Assembly: GCA_938045545.1 (NCBI GenBank)
Contig: CALIBN010000029.1
Coordinates: 1-64,000 of the forward strand
Source of the DNA: an uncultured archaeon
GTDB taxonomy: Archaea; Thermoproteota; EX4484-205; JAAOZP01
DNA length: 64,000 nucleotides
Reading direction: 5' to 3'
Shown: positions 52,338 through 62,611 of the stretch, in pieces
How positions within the stretch are numbered: the first letter of the stretch is position 1
Layout of the letters: each line of letters opens with the position of its first letter
Notes under the pieces: generated by a model
The model's database searches: none
Seen by the model: the letters and a program-made list of their open reading frames with translations, nothing else
Told to the model about the DNA's origin: nothing
Translations under genes and position numbers: made by a program

Positions 52338-53128
52338 AATTCCCTCTCCATCTCCTTTTTAGCGTCGATTATTTTCTTCATTACTTCAAACGGTAGCTTA
52401 TAGTCCTCAACTCTCCTCTCAACCCTGCCCAGAACCACCAGGCCTAAGCCGGGCTTAACGTCAATCTCATGAAGATACCTGCTGTGATCAGTCTGCCTCA
52501 TCTTCTCGATTACGATGAACCTTTTCAACTCTCCACCTCTTAAAAGCCTCCTAAACCTTATTATTCCGTCAGCTATGTGTTCAACACCGAAGCCAAAGCT
52601 TTCAGCAGTGGTTATAGCATACTGGCTTACGGCAAGTATCGTGAAGTTCCATTTAGAGAGAACCTTCTTAACATAATAGCTGTACCTTCTAGCCATTGCA
52701 GGCTTGTCCAGCCAGAATGCTGAGAGACTGTCAATGACGATCCTAGCCCGACCGTATCCAAGCTCCTTCTTAGCCTCTATTATCTTGGATACGAGCGCCT
52801 CCATGTCTAGGCTCTGCAGGCTCCACTTGTCCGTCCTGCCCATTAAAGCGTCGATTATTATCAGTCTACCCTCTTCAATCCTCTTCTGGAAATCCATTTT
52901 AAACTGTGAGGCCTGTCTAACTATAGACTCCCTGCTCTCCTCAGTCGTGACGTAAATACACTTATCTCCCTCTTCAACACCCTTGTTGATGAAATGTATC
53001 GAGAGTATTGTTTTTCCACATCCCGGTTCCCCGGTGACGGCGACGAAGAAGCCCTCCGGTATCCCGCCTTGAAGCAGAGAGTCCAGCCCCCCAACCCCGG
53101 TGCTGAGCCTCTTCACCTCCAGCGTCAT
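52334..53128 (-). CDS. KaiC/RAD55-like RecA-fold ATPase
   Basis: This protein of about 264 residues has 'LSTGVGGLDSLLQGGIPEG' at the start, Walker A 'TGEPGCGKT', Walker B in 'RIVIDSLSAFW' and the single RecA-like domain of archaeal KaiC-type proteins. The C-terminal tail is charged. The ATG at 53128 is preferred because the fold begins there; an upstream start at 53167 would add 13 non-conserved residues. It is coupled by a four-base overlap to the primase-like gene, so the two probably work together. Confidence 0.82.
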   Translation of the reverse strand: MTLEVKRLSTGVGGLDSLLQGGIPEGFFVAVTGEPGCGKTILSIHFINKGVEEGDKCIYVTTEESRESIVRQASQFKMDFQKRIEEGRLIIIDALMGRTDKWSLQSLDMEALVSKIIEAKKELGYGRARIVIDSLSAFWLDKPAMARRYSYYVKKVLSKWNFTILAVSQYAITTAESFGFGVEHIADGIIRFRRLLRGGELKRFIVIEKMRQTDHSRYLHEIDVKPGLGLVVLGRVERRVEDYKLPFEVMKKIIDAKKEMEREL

Positions 53129-53199
53129 TATGTATTGTCTTGCGGAGGAGGCATATGAACTTATCACCCTGCTGTCGACTACTTGCTTTTAAATTATGG

Positions 53200-55917
53200 T
53201 TAACCGGTTTCAGATCGAGCTATCTCGTACCAGATGGTCTGGAAATCAGGCCCGATCGAAAAAACTTTATACTGCCCCTCGTGAGAAACCTGGACCTGCT
53301 TAACCCTGTTACCTATACTGTCTAAAACCCATACTTCCATCTTCCTGTCTGTTCTAATCCTTAGCGTTGCCCTAACCCCCTCCACCAGTGTTGGAGCTGA
53401 ACCCCAGTTTACGCCACAAGTTACGGGCTCCATGAGTGGTTTCAAGTCAGCCAAATCGTTCAGTCTCCACGTTAACAATGCTACGTTTCCCTCATACGTG
53501 CGGAGCCTCATCCCAGTATTCGTAACGTAGCCGGCAGCTATGAGCAGAAGCCTGTTCCAAGACTCAAAGCTTTCTCCCTCCAGCACTGTGACAGTTATAA
53601 TGCTCCAGCCTTCTAGAAGCGTTTCCCCCGAGTCTATGACTAGCGCCCCGAAGTCGAGGCTTCTACCACCGGAGAACCCTATGGCCGCAATGCTTCTCGA
53701 AGTGTTAACCGTTATGATTCCCCTCCCAGCATAAGAAGTGTCCCAAGCGACTTCCCCCGTGTCGGAGCGGTGAACAGGCCCAGAAACATTCAAATCGACC
53801 CCGGGTAATTTTTCACCGTCGAGCTTGATGGCTGTTCTATGTGTTAGAGAGGCCAACGGGTTTAAGCCCATGTGGCCAGCATCCGGCAGCGCCCAAGCGT
53901 AGACTCTACCGCTCGCTATCAGGTTTACCTCATCCTGCCTGTCCAATCTCATGCAAACAAGCCGGTCGGCCGGCTTAACGTCTCCTCTCAAGAATATCAT
54001 GTGCGCAGCTATCAGGGTCGCCATTTTAACAGGGTGCTGGTCAATGTCGAAAAACCCCCTTATCCTCCTGGAGTCCCAGTTGCCCCGGCTCCCATAGTCG
54101 AACAGAAATATTCCATCCCAGTCTTGCAGTGCAGCGTACGCGGCTAGCGTTACGACTGTTTCAGAATCATACATGTTCGGAGCAGGATGATTGTATTCGG
54201 TAACGAAGTGAGGCTTGTTCCCAACCCTTTTAACAGCTAAGCCTACTATGGTGCTTCTCTCCGGATTGTTAACCATCGGCTCGTTAACCACGTACCAATT
54301 GCTAGGGTCCCAAGGGGTCCTTGGGAAAGAGGGGTGGTTCCAGTAGGCATGCGTGTCTACGACGTCGAGCTTAGACATTATGTTCGGCGTGCTGCACCCG
54401 ACTATGGTGCCTATCACGAGGGCTCTCACGCCTAGCTCATCTCTAATGAATCTCCTCATCTCCGTGAAAAACCCTTCCTCCATGCTGTACAGGAATTCGA
54501 CCCAGTCTCTTCTGGCTACGCTCGTCCTCAAGCCGTATTCGGCGAGCGCCAGTATCCTAACGGTTGCTTTTTCAACGCTCTCATCCCCCATCGCGCCGTA
54601 TCCGCTGAAAAGCCTCATGGAGAAGCAGGAGAACATGTAGGCTGCTATGTTCCTCCCAAGCCCCGAGACATCTAGCCTAGCATTGTCCTCTGATTCCGAC
54701 GCAACCAGGGCAACCTCGTACTCCCTCCACTCTGTAGTCAGCGGTACTCCAACCCTTTGCGAAACCAGTCTCCAGGGCTCGTGCGCCTGAACAAGGCCTA
54801 TGCTTACACTGGCCGTTTTATCAGCCCTAGCCTTAAACCTTACAAGATAGTTTTCACCCTCCCTTATTCTTAAACCCGGCTGGTTGAACTGCACATGCCA
54901 GCTTTCAGACCCGAGCCTCGTAACCCTGATTTCCAGGTTCCTTCCCCCACCCTCTTCAACCACTCTCGCCGATGCTTGCGCACCGTTGTGAACCTCAACC
55001 ACCCAGCCCTCCAAACCTTGTTCGAAGCAACCGTTCCTAAGAACTTCAGCCTGAGCCCAGGGGCTTGTCTCGCCGCCCCATGCTTTTCTAAACTCCTCGT
55101 CAGACACATACTTAGAACCCAAATAGGCGTTCCATTTCTCCCGAAGCCTGTTTCTAAAGACTTGTGGAAGCCTGTCAACCACGCCGCCGAGCCAAGAATG
55201 AATAAGCCCCTGCTCGTTCACTATTTCAACGAAGGCGACCGCAGGGTCCTCAGCGTAAGTCATTCCAGTATAGGGGTTCAAATGGGTTAAGAGCTGCCTA
55301 GCATACTCTTTCTCAAGCTCTTTAACCTCATCTGTGAAAAACCCGAGTACCTGCTGGTCCTTCCAGTCCACCGTCTCAACTTCTCTAGGTAGACCATCCG
55401 CGTAAGTAAACCTTCTTGATACGAGCAGGTTTAGGTCAACGTATATACCGTTCTCCTTAAGCTTTGAAATAAAGTAGTCGAGCCTGTCGAGCGCATCCTT
55501 GTTAAGGCGGCGCGTACCCCCCGTGGTCTTGTCGAAAATGTTGAAAGCCTCCCAGCTCGCATCCATGTGGTGGAAACGCGCCACGTTGACCCCGAATTTA
55601 GCTAGCCTGCTAGCTATCTTCTCAGCCTCATCCTTCTCTGGGAAGCATGCTCCTCCGCAAATGTTGACCCCTAGAAACTTTACTCTTTCCCCGTTAACAT
55701 AAAGATGACCGTCCTCTCCAACATACACGTGTCCAAGACTGCCCGCCGGCTTGTGGAGCCTACTGCTCATGCTTATCGCAGTCTGCTCACTGTCGTCCCA
55801 GGGGAGATAGAAGGGGAACACTCGTTTCTCAAGCGTTACGGGTTTAAACAGGTTTTGGAGTAAGGCTAGGGACATTATCGAGCCTACTGCCATCAGGATT
55901 AAAACTGCTTTCTTCAT
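53200..55917 (-). CDS. Secreted glycoside hydrolase with inserted carbohydrate-binding domain
   Basis: This 905-residue exported protein has a signal segment at residues 4-20. A TIM-barrel part begins near residue 75 ('FLGVNICGGACFP'). 'AFVEIVNEQG' (N234-E235) is the usual Asn-Glu acid/base pair of clan GH-A (GH5-like), and 'FVTEYNH' near residue 570 is a likely nucleophile. Between them, about residues 305-440, lies a beta-sandwich resembling CBM4/9 ('NGCFEQGLEGWVVE'). It probably acts on a beta-linked polysaccharide outside the cell. TATA-like TTTATTATCC is about 28 bases before the ATG. Confidence 0.78.
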   Translation of the reverse strand: MKKAVLILMAVGSIMSLALLQNLFKPVTLEKRVFPFYLPWDDSEQTAISMSSRLHKPAGSLGHVYVGEDGHLYVNGERVKFLGVNICGGACFPEKDEAEKIASRLAKFGVNVARFHHMDASWEAFNIFDKTTGGTRRLNKDALDRLDYFISKLKENGIYVDLNLLVSRRFTYADGLPREVETVDWKDQQVLGFFTDEVKELEKEYARQLLTHLNPYTGMTYAEDPAVAFVEIVNEQGLIHSWLGGVVDRLPQVFRNRLREKWNAYLGSKYVSDEEFRKAWGGETSPWAQAEVLRNGCFEQGLEGWVVEVHNGAQASARVVEEGGGRNLEIRVTRLGSESWHVQFNQPGLRIREGENYLVRFKARADKTASVSIGLVQAHEPWRLVSQRVGVPLTTEWREYEVALVASESEDNARLDVSGLGRNIAAYMFSCFSMRLFSGYGAMGDESVEKATVRILALAEYGLRTSVARRDWVEFLYSMEEGFFTEMRRFIRDELGVRALVIGTIVGCSTPNIMSKLDVVDTHAYWNHPSFPRTPWDPSNWYVVNEPMVNNPERSTIVGLAVKRVGNKPHFVTEYNHPAPNMYDSETVVTLAAYAALQDWDGIFLFDYGSRGNWDSRRIRGFFDIDQHPVKMATLIAAHMIFLRGDVKPADRLVCMRLDRQDEVNLIASGRVYAWALPDAGHMGLNPLASLTHRTAIKLDGEKLPGVDLNVSGPVHRSDTGEVAWDTSYAGRGIITVNTSRSIAAIGFSGGRSLDFGALVIDSGETLLEGWSIITVTVLEGESFESWNRLLLIAAGYVTNTGMRLRTYEGNVALLTWRLNDLADLKPLMEPVTCGVNWGSAPTLVEGVRATLRIRTDRKMEVWVLDSIGNRVKQVQVSHEGQYKVFSIGPDFQTIWYEIARSETG

Positions 55918-56041
55918 CCTTTTAGACGGACTTATAAAGGATAATAAATCTTCTTAAGGCTGGAGCATGCCAAATGTCTAGGTCAAAGGGTTTCAAAAAT
56001 AGGTGTGGGGAAAGATTTAGCCGACTTTTAAGATTCTGTTT

Positions 56042-57922
56042 TCACCAGGGCCATATCCATGAGGCTCTTGAAACCAGGGTGATGGTGGTTCCTACCGCTA
56101 CGACAATGCCTATGCCTGCTGCAAACCCTGCTAGGACTATGCCTCTAATGGAGAACCATTTTTCAGGTCCAAGTATACGCGTCATCAAGTACTTGCTTAC
56201 CAAGGACATTATGAACACCATCATGGTGTACGGTTGAATGCTGTACATTCCACCAACTAGTCCAACAGGGTTAAATGGTATCCCCAGCTTGTTCAAAGGC
56301 AGTGAGACGAGGCTGATCCCCACGGCTATGCCAACGCCGAGAAGTATCTGATCCGCTTTTATAAGTATCTGGCGAGTTGCGAACAATGAGTCGCTTATAG
56401 CATAGTTTGGCCATATTCCGTACACGTATGGGAATAAGTAGGAGGGTATTGGGGCTATTCTCCAGAAGAAATCAGTAAATATCAGGCCGAATGTTGTTAC
56501 TAGTATGAAGGATATTATGACTGCCTTAAAATAGTCCATGGGTCTTGTCCCCGTCGCATAAGCCACCTTAGTGGAGTTTGCGAAGTATGGTGTGGAGAAG
56601 CCCGCTATGGCGGGTGTGAAAATCCATCCAGCATAGCCGTTGTAGGGGCTGAAGTATATGGCTGCCTTCCACATGTTGTATATGAAGTCCGGTGAAAATG
56701 TTAATCCGAGTTCACCGTAAATCCTGGCGCCGACGGATGCTAAAACGAAGCTGAACCCTACTGAGACCAGTATTGGGAGCCAGAAGGGAACATCTGGAAG
56801 GAGAATCTCGTAGAGAAACGCGCTAAGAATCGTGGAACTGAAGAACGTGACAAGCAGTATCTTGGGCGAAGGATATCCAGGCCCACCCTTCACCCTGCTT
56901 AGTTTCGGAAGTGTTTTAAACGCTGCCACGATTTTCCTGCTGGTCGATGCTAAAAGGAAGACGGCTAGGCCGAAGGATAAACCCATGAAAAAGGAAAGCC
57001 AGAGTCTTAAGCCTGCTCTCTGAAGTATCAGGAATATTCCCATTCCTGGGGAATATTCTTCAACCCACTGGGGGGAGAAGCTCTTGAAAGTTGTGAGGGT
57101 AAGAGTGTTTCCAAAGATCCATGTGATTACTGATCCAACTAGCATAGCGAAGGTTAATGAGGGAGGTAGGATCATACCGTAGAGGAAGCTCAACGGGTCT
57201 GTAGCTATGCCTATGACTGCCCCAGGTAGGAAGAACTGCGTGTAGGGCGTTAAGTCAACCCAAGGATACGGTATTAAACGTGCCTGGGGGCCGATAAGCA
57301 TGGGTGTCAGGTAAAGGATTAAACCGTATATGGCTCCCATTGTCAAAGACAAGATGAAGTAAAGCAGGTCCTGAGGCCTCCTGTCATGCAGAGTGTTCAC
57401 CATGGCTGTGTCGATCTGTGCAAATGGGAACGGCAGAGGCTCCTCCACCACGTAAAGATAGGAGAAAAGTATGCCTATGGATAGTTCTGCTGCCAGGCCT
57501 AGGATTGAGAAAGCAAGGTTTACGCCTAGGGCGAAAAACCAGTCTGGATGCAGCAGGGTTCTCAACTGGTGGACGGGTGACGTGGCTGGTGGGGACATCC
57601 ATGTGGGAACGTATTCCCTAAGCGGAATGTTGAAGAGCGTGAACTCTAGGCTTAAAGGGTTCGTAACATAATAGGACCTGAATACGAGCCAGTAGTACAT
57701 CGGCATGGCTCCACCTATTCCCCCTACAATAGAATAAATGATGAAAAGCTCCTGTCTCGAAAGCCTCCTGCCGTAAATCTGTGTTAAGGCCGTGAAAAGT
57801 ATTGCTGTCACGTAAGTGGCGGCAGTACTTACACCAGACCCTACTGCAAACCATAGATATATTGAGGATGGCAGGAAGATTAATGCGGCCATTATCATTG
57901 CTAAGATGCTTCTCCAAGTCAA
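56042..57922 (-). CDS. Large polytopic membrane protein, DUF6785/OPT-like
   Basis: This 626-residue protein has about 12-14 hydrophobic segments. It contains long conserved-looking loops ('PFPFAQIDTAMVNTLHDRRP', 'SPQWVEEYSPGMGIF') similar in style to large OPT-superfamily-related membrane proteins. I am not certain of the family. It starts at TTG; the frame is open further upstream without a start codon. A related type of protein begins at 63439. A transport role is likely. Confidence 0.6.
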   Translation of the reverse strand: MTWRSILAMIMAALIFLPSSIYLWFAVGSGVSTAATYVTAILFTALTQIYGRRLSRQELFIIYSIVGGIGGAMPMYYWLVFRSYYVTNPLSLEFTLFNIPLREYVPTWMSPPATSPVHQLRTLLHPDWFFALGVNLAFSILGLAAELSIGILFSYLYVVEEPLPFPFAQIDTAMVNTLHDRRPQDLLYFILSLTMGAIYGLILYLTPMLIGPQARLIPYPWVDLTPYTQFFLPGAVIGIATDPLSFLYGMILPPSLTFAMLVGSVITWIFGNTLTLTTFKSFSPQWVEEYSPGMGIFLILQRAGLRLWLSFFMGLSFGLAVFLLASTSRKIVAAFKTLPKLSRVKGGPGYPSPKILLVTFFSSTILSAFLYEILLPDVPFWLPILVSVGFSFVLASVGARIYGELGLTFSPDFIYNMWKAAIYFSPYNGYAGWIFTPAIAGFSTPYFANSTKVAYATGTRPMDYFKAVIISFILVTTFGLIFTDFFWRIAPIPSYLFPYVYGIWPNYAISDSLFATRQILIKADQILLGVGIAVGISLVSLPLNKLGIPFNPVGLVGGMYSIQPYTMMVFIMSLVSKYLMTRILGPEKWFSIRGIVLAGFAAGIGIVVAVGTTITLVSRASWIWPW

Positions 57923-58033
57923 TCCCGGTGAAAATTCCTGCGAGGATTGCGTCAGGGGCCCTTCACCTCGTTTTTACCTGGGGGTTCTTATATAAAAATT
58001 TTTAAATCCCAGCTAAAAAACTTATAAGCCGAC

Positions 58034-61000
58034 ATGCTCCCCATTCTCCTAAAAGGCATGACTGTCAGAATTAGAATCATGTTAATATCGCTTCTCCTCC
58101 TATCTGTTTTCCTCACGCCAGTCGCACAGGTTCTCGCAACCCCTGGGCAGCTTTATGCGTCATTTTCAAAACCTGATCTTAAACCTGGTTTAAGCACTTC
58201 TGTTTCAGCCCAAGCGGAAAAACTTTTCCCGTTAGACACGGCTTGGATGAACCGGTTTATAACAGAAGTGTCTTCCTACGGTTCTAGGATGACCGGTTAC
58301 CCGGGCTACTACAAGACGCTCGAGCATCTTTACAACTATCTGAACGAGGTGGGAATAGCAAGCCAGAAACACAAGTATAAGGTGCTGGTGCCCTACGACG
58401 AGGAGACTTATGTCGAGGCCCTAGAGCCGTTTAAAGCCAGGTTTAAAGCTTACGCGCTCTATCCTAACGGTATCAACCCTTGTCCAACTTCCTCCAACGG
58501 GATTGTTGGAAGCCTGATTTATGCTGGGGGAGGCGACTTGCAGGAGTTAGATGGGAAGAACGTCGAGGGAAGCATAGTGGCCATGGAGTTTAATTCTCGG
58601 GATAACTGGCTTAAGGCGGTTAACCTCGGAGCCGAGGCAATAATATTCATAGAGCCGGAGCAAACGACCTATCAGGAGTGCTACGCCAAGTTCTTAGACA
58701 CTCCCATGGGTCTTACAAGGGTTTACGTTAAGAAGCAGGATTGGAATGTTTTGAAAGCCGCCACCCGTGTAAAAATCGTTTCAAGAATAGCGTGGAGGGA
58801 GGTTGAGGCTGAGAACATAGTTGGATTTATAAATGGGACAGCCATACCTAACGAGGTCGTCGTACTTTCCGCGCATTTCGACTCATGGTCTGTTGTCCCA
58901 GGCTTGTCGTCAAGTAAGACTGAGCTGTTACCCTTGGCTCTTCTGCTTCAGTATGCCCTTCACCTCAAGGCCAACCCGCCTAGATATTCAGTATGGATAG
59001 TGCTTTACTCGGGACACTGGCAGGCACTTAGCGGCTCGAGAGAGTTTGTCGAGGACTACTTTTTCAGGGAGGATGTGAGCAGTGGCAAGATAACGATCCT
59101 CGGAAACATAAACTTCGACCTTATGGCGAGTGACTCCGACGGTCTGCAGCTTCTCCACGCCAGCCAGTACTCAACCTACGGCGCTACCCCTATACATGGC
59201 GGTGGCTTCCCGCTTAGGCTCTCCTGGTTTAGCACAACGATAGGGAGCATGATTGACACGCCTGAAGTCAGGCTTTTCGCAAGGAGGATACCGAACATTA
59301 ACGTTTCAGCCCCCTCCAGCGCATTCATCTCCTCGCTCGTAAGCATTTTCTTCCAGTATAATACTTTTTCAGGCACCGAGCCCATCCCGTTTATGCTGGA
59401 CTCCGAGCCTGCTTCGATCGCAGGCATACCGGCGTTCTCCATAACGACCAGGCGTTCAAACAGGATCTACGTGGGCTCCCCCATAGATGATTCGAGCTAT
59501 GCTAATGTAGACGTTATAGACCCATACCTCCAACTTGCCCTCTACATTGTTGACGGCCTTCTCCGAATGGAGTGGAATATCGATAGGGCTTCGATCAAGC
59601 CGACAAGGTTTCTCCTTTCAAATACGAGAGGATACCCGGGCTACGCTGCTCTTCAAGGCAGGGTTGTTGTCTACAACTATAGTAAAGGATGGTACGACGG
59701 GGTTCCTGATGCTCTTGTTGAAGTAAGGCTGGTTACTTCAACCTATAAGCTTAACAGGATAGTGATGAAAAGCGGCGAGGATGGGTCTTTCACAGTCCAC
59801 GGCGTTCCTATTGCCGGTGCCGCCGGGGGAGGAGGCACCGTAGTAATATTCTCAAGATGGATCGCCAGGGGGTGGGTGCTTAACGATGAGGGCATCATCA
59901 CGATGGCTACTGACCTGGGGCAGTTCGGAATGATGAACTTCCCGCTTGAAATAACCGTCTTACACGCTTATGAGAATGTTACCGTGGTGATTGCTAAAGC
60001 CGTGTCTGTGGAAGTGCTTGATTTCGAGATCCCAACCATCATAATGACGCCGAGCATAATAGATCCTAGGGCTGGCGCGTTCGAAATGTGGAGGAGCCCG
60101 CCTCAACCTGTTGCCGTGTTCTCATTCGAGATGCTTACTAAGAGTCCGCCGATAAGCTACGGCTACTATTCTAACGGCTGGGAGCCTGTTTCAATAGTAT
60201 GGGTTCAGCCGGGGATAAGGTTCGTCGTCGTAAGCCCAACTGGGATACTTTTAACTAATTCTTCTCTTGAAAACACGGAGGGAAGCGGGTTCTACGTGGA
60301 ATATGGGAAGAGGGAGAGAGTGTGTTTCTCAACTTTCAGGACTGCTAAAGACCTCTACTATGTTTCATACGGCCGTTATCTTGAGCTGGTTAACAGAAAC
60401 ATGGGTAGCCCGAGCGCCGATGAAACCCTGAATAAGGCTCGGAGATACATAGAGGAGGTTGAGAAACTTTTAAACGAGAGGAAGTATAGCGGCATGTATG
60501 CTTACGCTCTTCTAGCCAGAGCCTACGCAATTAGGGCTTACTCCGTGGAAGTCATGCCCCTGATAAACGATTCTGCGAAGTCTCTTCTCTACATGTTTAT
60601 CATAGTCATATTCGGATCTTTCTTCTTGGAGAAACTCATCATCCAGGCTCGCGGCTCAAGGCGTATTGTTGCTCTCGCCGTTCTTGCAGCAATATTCCTA
60701 GCATTGTTCAGCATTCTGCATCCAGCATTCGGATTGATGAGCAACATATCTCTAGGCATGATGGGCTCTCTAATCCTGATCGTTATCATAATAGTGTTCA
60801 TAATAATACTTTCTATAAGCGAGGAGGTTAGGAAAGGCATTGAGAAGAGGGTTCTAGGTGTCCACAGGGCTGAAGTAAGCAGGCTTGACACGGCGATGAT
60901 ATCTTTCTCGCTGGGGAGCGAACACATGCGTCGCAGGCCTTTCCGCGCCATACTTGTTTTCCTAACACTGATCACAATGGTTGTAGCCATGACATCCTTC

Positions 61001-62611
61001 ACCTCTCTCATGCCCGGGAGGATAACGGTTCCGGTCACAAGGTATGGTTACGAGTGTAATTCCTACAGGGATGAGATCCTGGTAAAACAGGGGAGAGGCG
61101 TCCCCCCGAACATTCTTTCAGACAAGGTTCTAGATATTGCGAAAATATTCGCCGGAGACAAATACTATGTTTTCCCGAGAGTATGGATTTACGGTCCGGT
61201 GGATAGGGCCGCGTGGACCACCTCCTTCCGAGTGTGGAGCGCAACAAACACTTCCAGAGTGCCTGCAATAATGGGAATGACGGTGGAGGAGTTCAACCGG
61301 ATTGTGAGGGGCACATGCATCGTGAGGGGTGGGCTGCTTTCCGACGATGCTGACCAGGCAGTAATATCGAGGTCGCTGGCAACTAACTTGAGCGTAACGA
61401 TAGGGGACACTATTTACGTTTCAGGCATCAGGTTCACGGTGACCGGAATAATTGATTCAAACGAGGTTGATTTCCTACAGGAGGCTGACGGATACAATAT
61501 TTTCCCGGCGAACCCGAGTTTCTTCCCATCTATAAGCAGGGACATGGCTGTCTCTGCTCAAGCCGGCTCGTCTCCCCCAAACCTCGGCGTTTCAACAACA
61601 ATAATAATACCCTACAGGAGGGCGCTGATGATAGGGGGATACATTGCTTCAATAGCCATAGTGCCTAAGGGAAACATGTCTTTCAACGAGATATTCAGCC
61701 TAGCTAAGGAGCTGGCCTACTCCCTAGACCTTTCAATATATGTTTCCCACCAGGGAAAGCCTTATCTGCTTTCAACCTTCACCACTGTGCTTCTGGGAGG
61801 GTGGGAAATAATATGGATGATCATCATCCTGGGGGCGTTGAACATATTTACCACGGTGCTGGGAAGCCTCAGGGAGCGCGTTAGAGAAGTGCACGTGTTC
61901 AGCATCGTCGGCTTATCTCCAATGGGTGTAACCGTGTTCTTCATGACCGAGGTCATTGTCTACGCTATAATAAGCGCCTTAGTAGGCTATATCGCAGGAT
62001 ATTTCATGACGAGGATCTTCATGCTTACCGGAATACTGCCTTCTGAACACGTTTTCAACTTCGCTTCAGCATTCGCGATCCTGGGGACCCTGGTGACGAT
62101 GGCTTCAGCCTTAGCGGCGGCTGCATACCCGTCTTACATGGCTTCGAAAGTGGCTACGCCCTCGCTCGAGAGGAGGTGGAAGTTTAAGACTAAGCCTAAG
62201 GGAGACGAGTGGGATATTCCTCTGCTCGTAAGCGTTTCAACAGTCGATGAGGGGAGGGGGCTCTTAGCGTATTTACACGAGTATTTCGCGGGCGCAGGGG
62301 CTGTTAAAGAGGGTGTTCACATGGTTAAGGAGCTGCAACCTCCAAACTACGAGAGTCTATCGTTGAGCCTAACAGTCAGCCTCTCGCCGTTTGAAGTAGG
62401 TGTTTCCCAGAGGGTTGATATTGCCGCAAGGCTGAACGAGGAGGTGAAAAGATACGATGTTATACTCCACTTGGAGAGGCTTACGGGCCCGCAGAGCACA
62501 TGGGTGACTTCAAACTACAGGTTTGTAAACGAGTTGAGGAAACAACTGATAATGTGGGGATCATTCTCAGCCACTGAGAAAGCAAGCTACATATCTATGG
62601 CAAAAGCTTAG
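58034..62611 (+). CDS. Degenerate M28 peptidase fused to an FtsX-like permease
   Basis: This 1525-residue protein has a signal segment (residues 12-36), a PA-like domain (about 150-240) and an M28-like domain (about 260-520). Metal motifs are decayed: 'SAHFDSW' (H281, D283) remains, but the usual GAxDNASG has become 'VPGLSSSK', and the GEExGLxGS site reads 'SGHWQALSGS' (326-335). A beta domain, a helix cluster (near 850-940) and an FtsX-like core (near 1250-1390) follow, then a soluble C-terminal domain. TATA-like TTTTAAATCC lies 30 bases before the ATG. Confidence 0.75.
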   Translation: MLPILLKGMTVRIRIMLISLLLLSVFLTPVAQVLATPGQLYASFSKPDLKPGLSTSVSAQAEKLFPLDTAWMNRFITEVSSYGSRMTGYPGYYKTLEHLYNYLNEVGIASQKHKYKVLVPYDEETYVEALEPFKARFKAYALYPNGINPCPTSSNGIVGSLIYAGGGDLQELDGKNVEGSIVAMEFNSRDNWLKAVNLGAEAIIFIEPEQTTYQECYAKFLDTPMGLTRVYVKKQDWNVLKAATRVKIVSRIAWREVEAENIVGFINGTAIPNEVVVLSAHFDSWSVVPGLSSSKTELLPLALLLQYALHLKANPPRYSVWIVLYSGHWQALSGSREFVEDYFFREDVSSGKITILGNINFDLMASDSDGLQLLHASQYSTYGATPIHGGGFPLRLSWFSTTIGSMIDTPEVRLFARRIPNINVSAPSSAFISSLVSIFFQYNTFSGTEPIPFMLDSEPASIAGIPAFSITTRRSNRIYVGSPIDDSSYANVDVIDPYLQLALYIVDGLLRMEWNIDRASIKPTRFLLSNTRGYPGYAALQGRVVVYNYSKGWYDGVPDALVEVRLVTSTYKLNRIVMKSGEDGSFTVHGVPIAGAAGGGGTVVIFSRWIARGWVLNDEGIITMATDLGQFGMMNFPLEITVLHAYENVTVVIAKAVSVEVLDFEIPTIIMTPSIIDPRAGAFEMWRSPPQPVAVFSFEMLTKSPPISYGYYSNGWEPVSIVWVQPGIRFVVVSPTGILLTNSSLENTEGSGFYVEYGKRERVCFSTFRTAKDLYYVSYGRYLELVNRNMGSPSADETLNKARRYIEEVEKLLNERKYSGMYAYALLARAYAIRAYSVEVMPLINDSAKSLLYMFIIVIFGSFFLEKLIIQARGSRRIVALAVLAAIFLALFSILHPAFGLMSNISLGMMGSLILIVIIIVFIIILSISEEVRKGIEKRVLGVHRAEVSRLDTAMISFSLGSEHMRRRPFRAILVFLTLITMVVAMTSFTSLMPGRITVPVTRYGYECNSYRDEILVKQGRGVPPNILSDKVLDIAKIFAGDKYYVFPRVWIYGPVDRAAWTTSFRVWSATNTSRVPAIMGMTVEEFNRIVRGTCIVRGGLLSDDADQAVISRSLATNLSVTIGDTIYVSGIRFTVTGIIDSNEVDFLQEADGYNIFPANPSFFPSISRDMAVSAQAGSSPPNLGVSTTIIIPYRRALMIGGYIASIAIVPKGNMSFNEIFSLAKELAYSLDLSIYVSHQGKPYLLSTFTTVLLGGWEIIWMIIILGALNIFTTVLGSLRERVREVHVFSIVGLSPMGVTVFFMTEVIVYAIISALVGYIAGYFMTRIFMLTGILPSEHVFNFASAFAILGTLVTMASALAAAAYPSYMASKVATPSLERRWKFKTKPKGDEWDIPLLVSVSTVDEGRGLLAYLHEYFAGAGAVKEGVHMVKELQPPNYESLSLSLTVSLSPFEVGVSQRVDIAARLNEEVKRYDVILHLERLTGPQSTWVTSNYRFVNELRKQLIMWGSFSATEKASYISMAKA

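Noticed and set aside
58034..62611. Call as active M28 aminopeptidase
   Set aside because: Most metal ligands of the family are missing.
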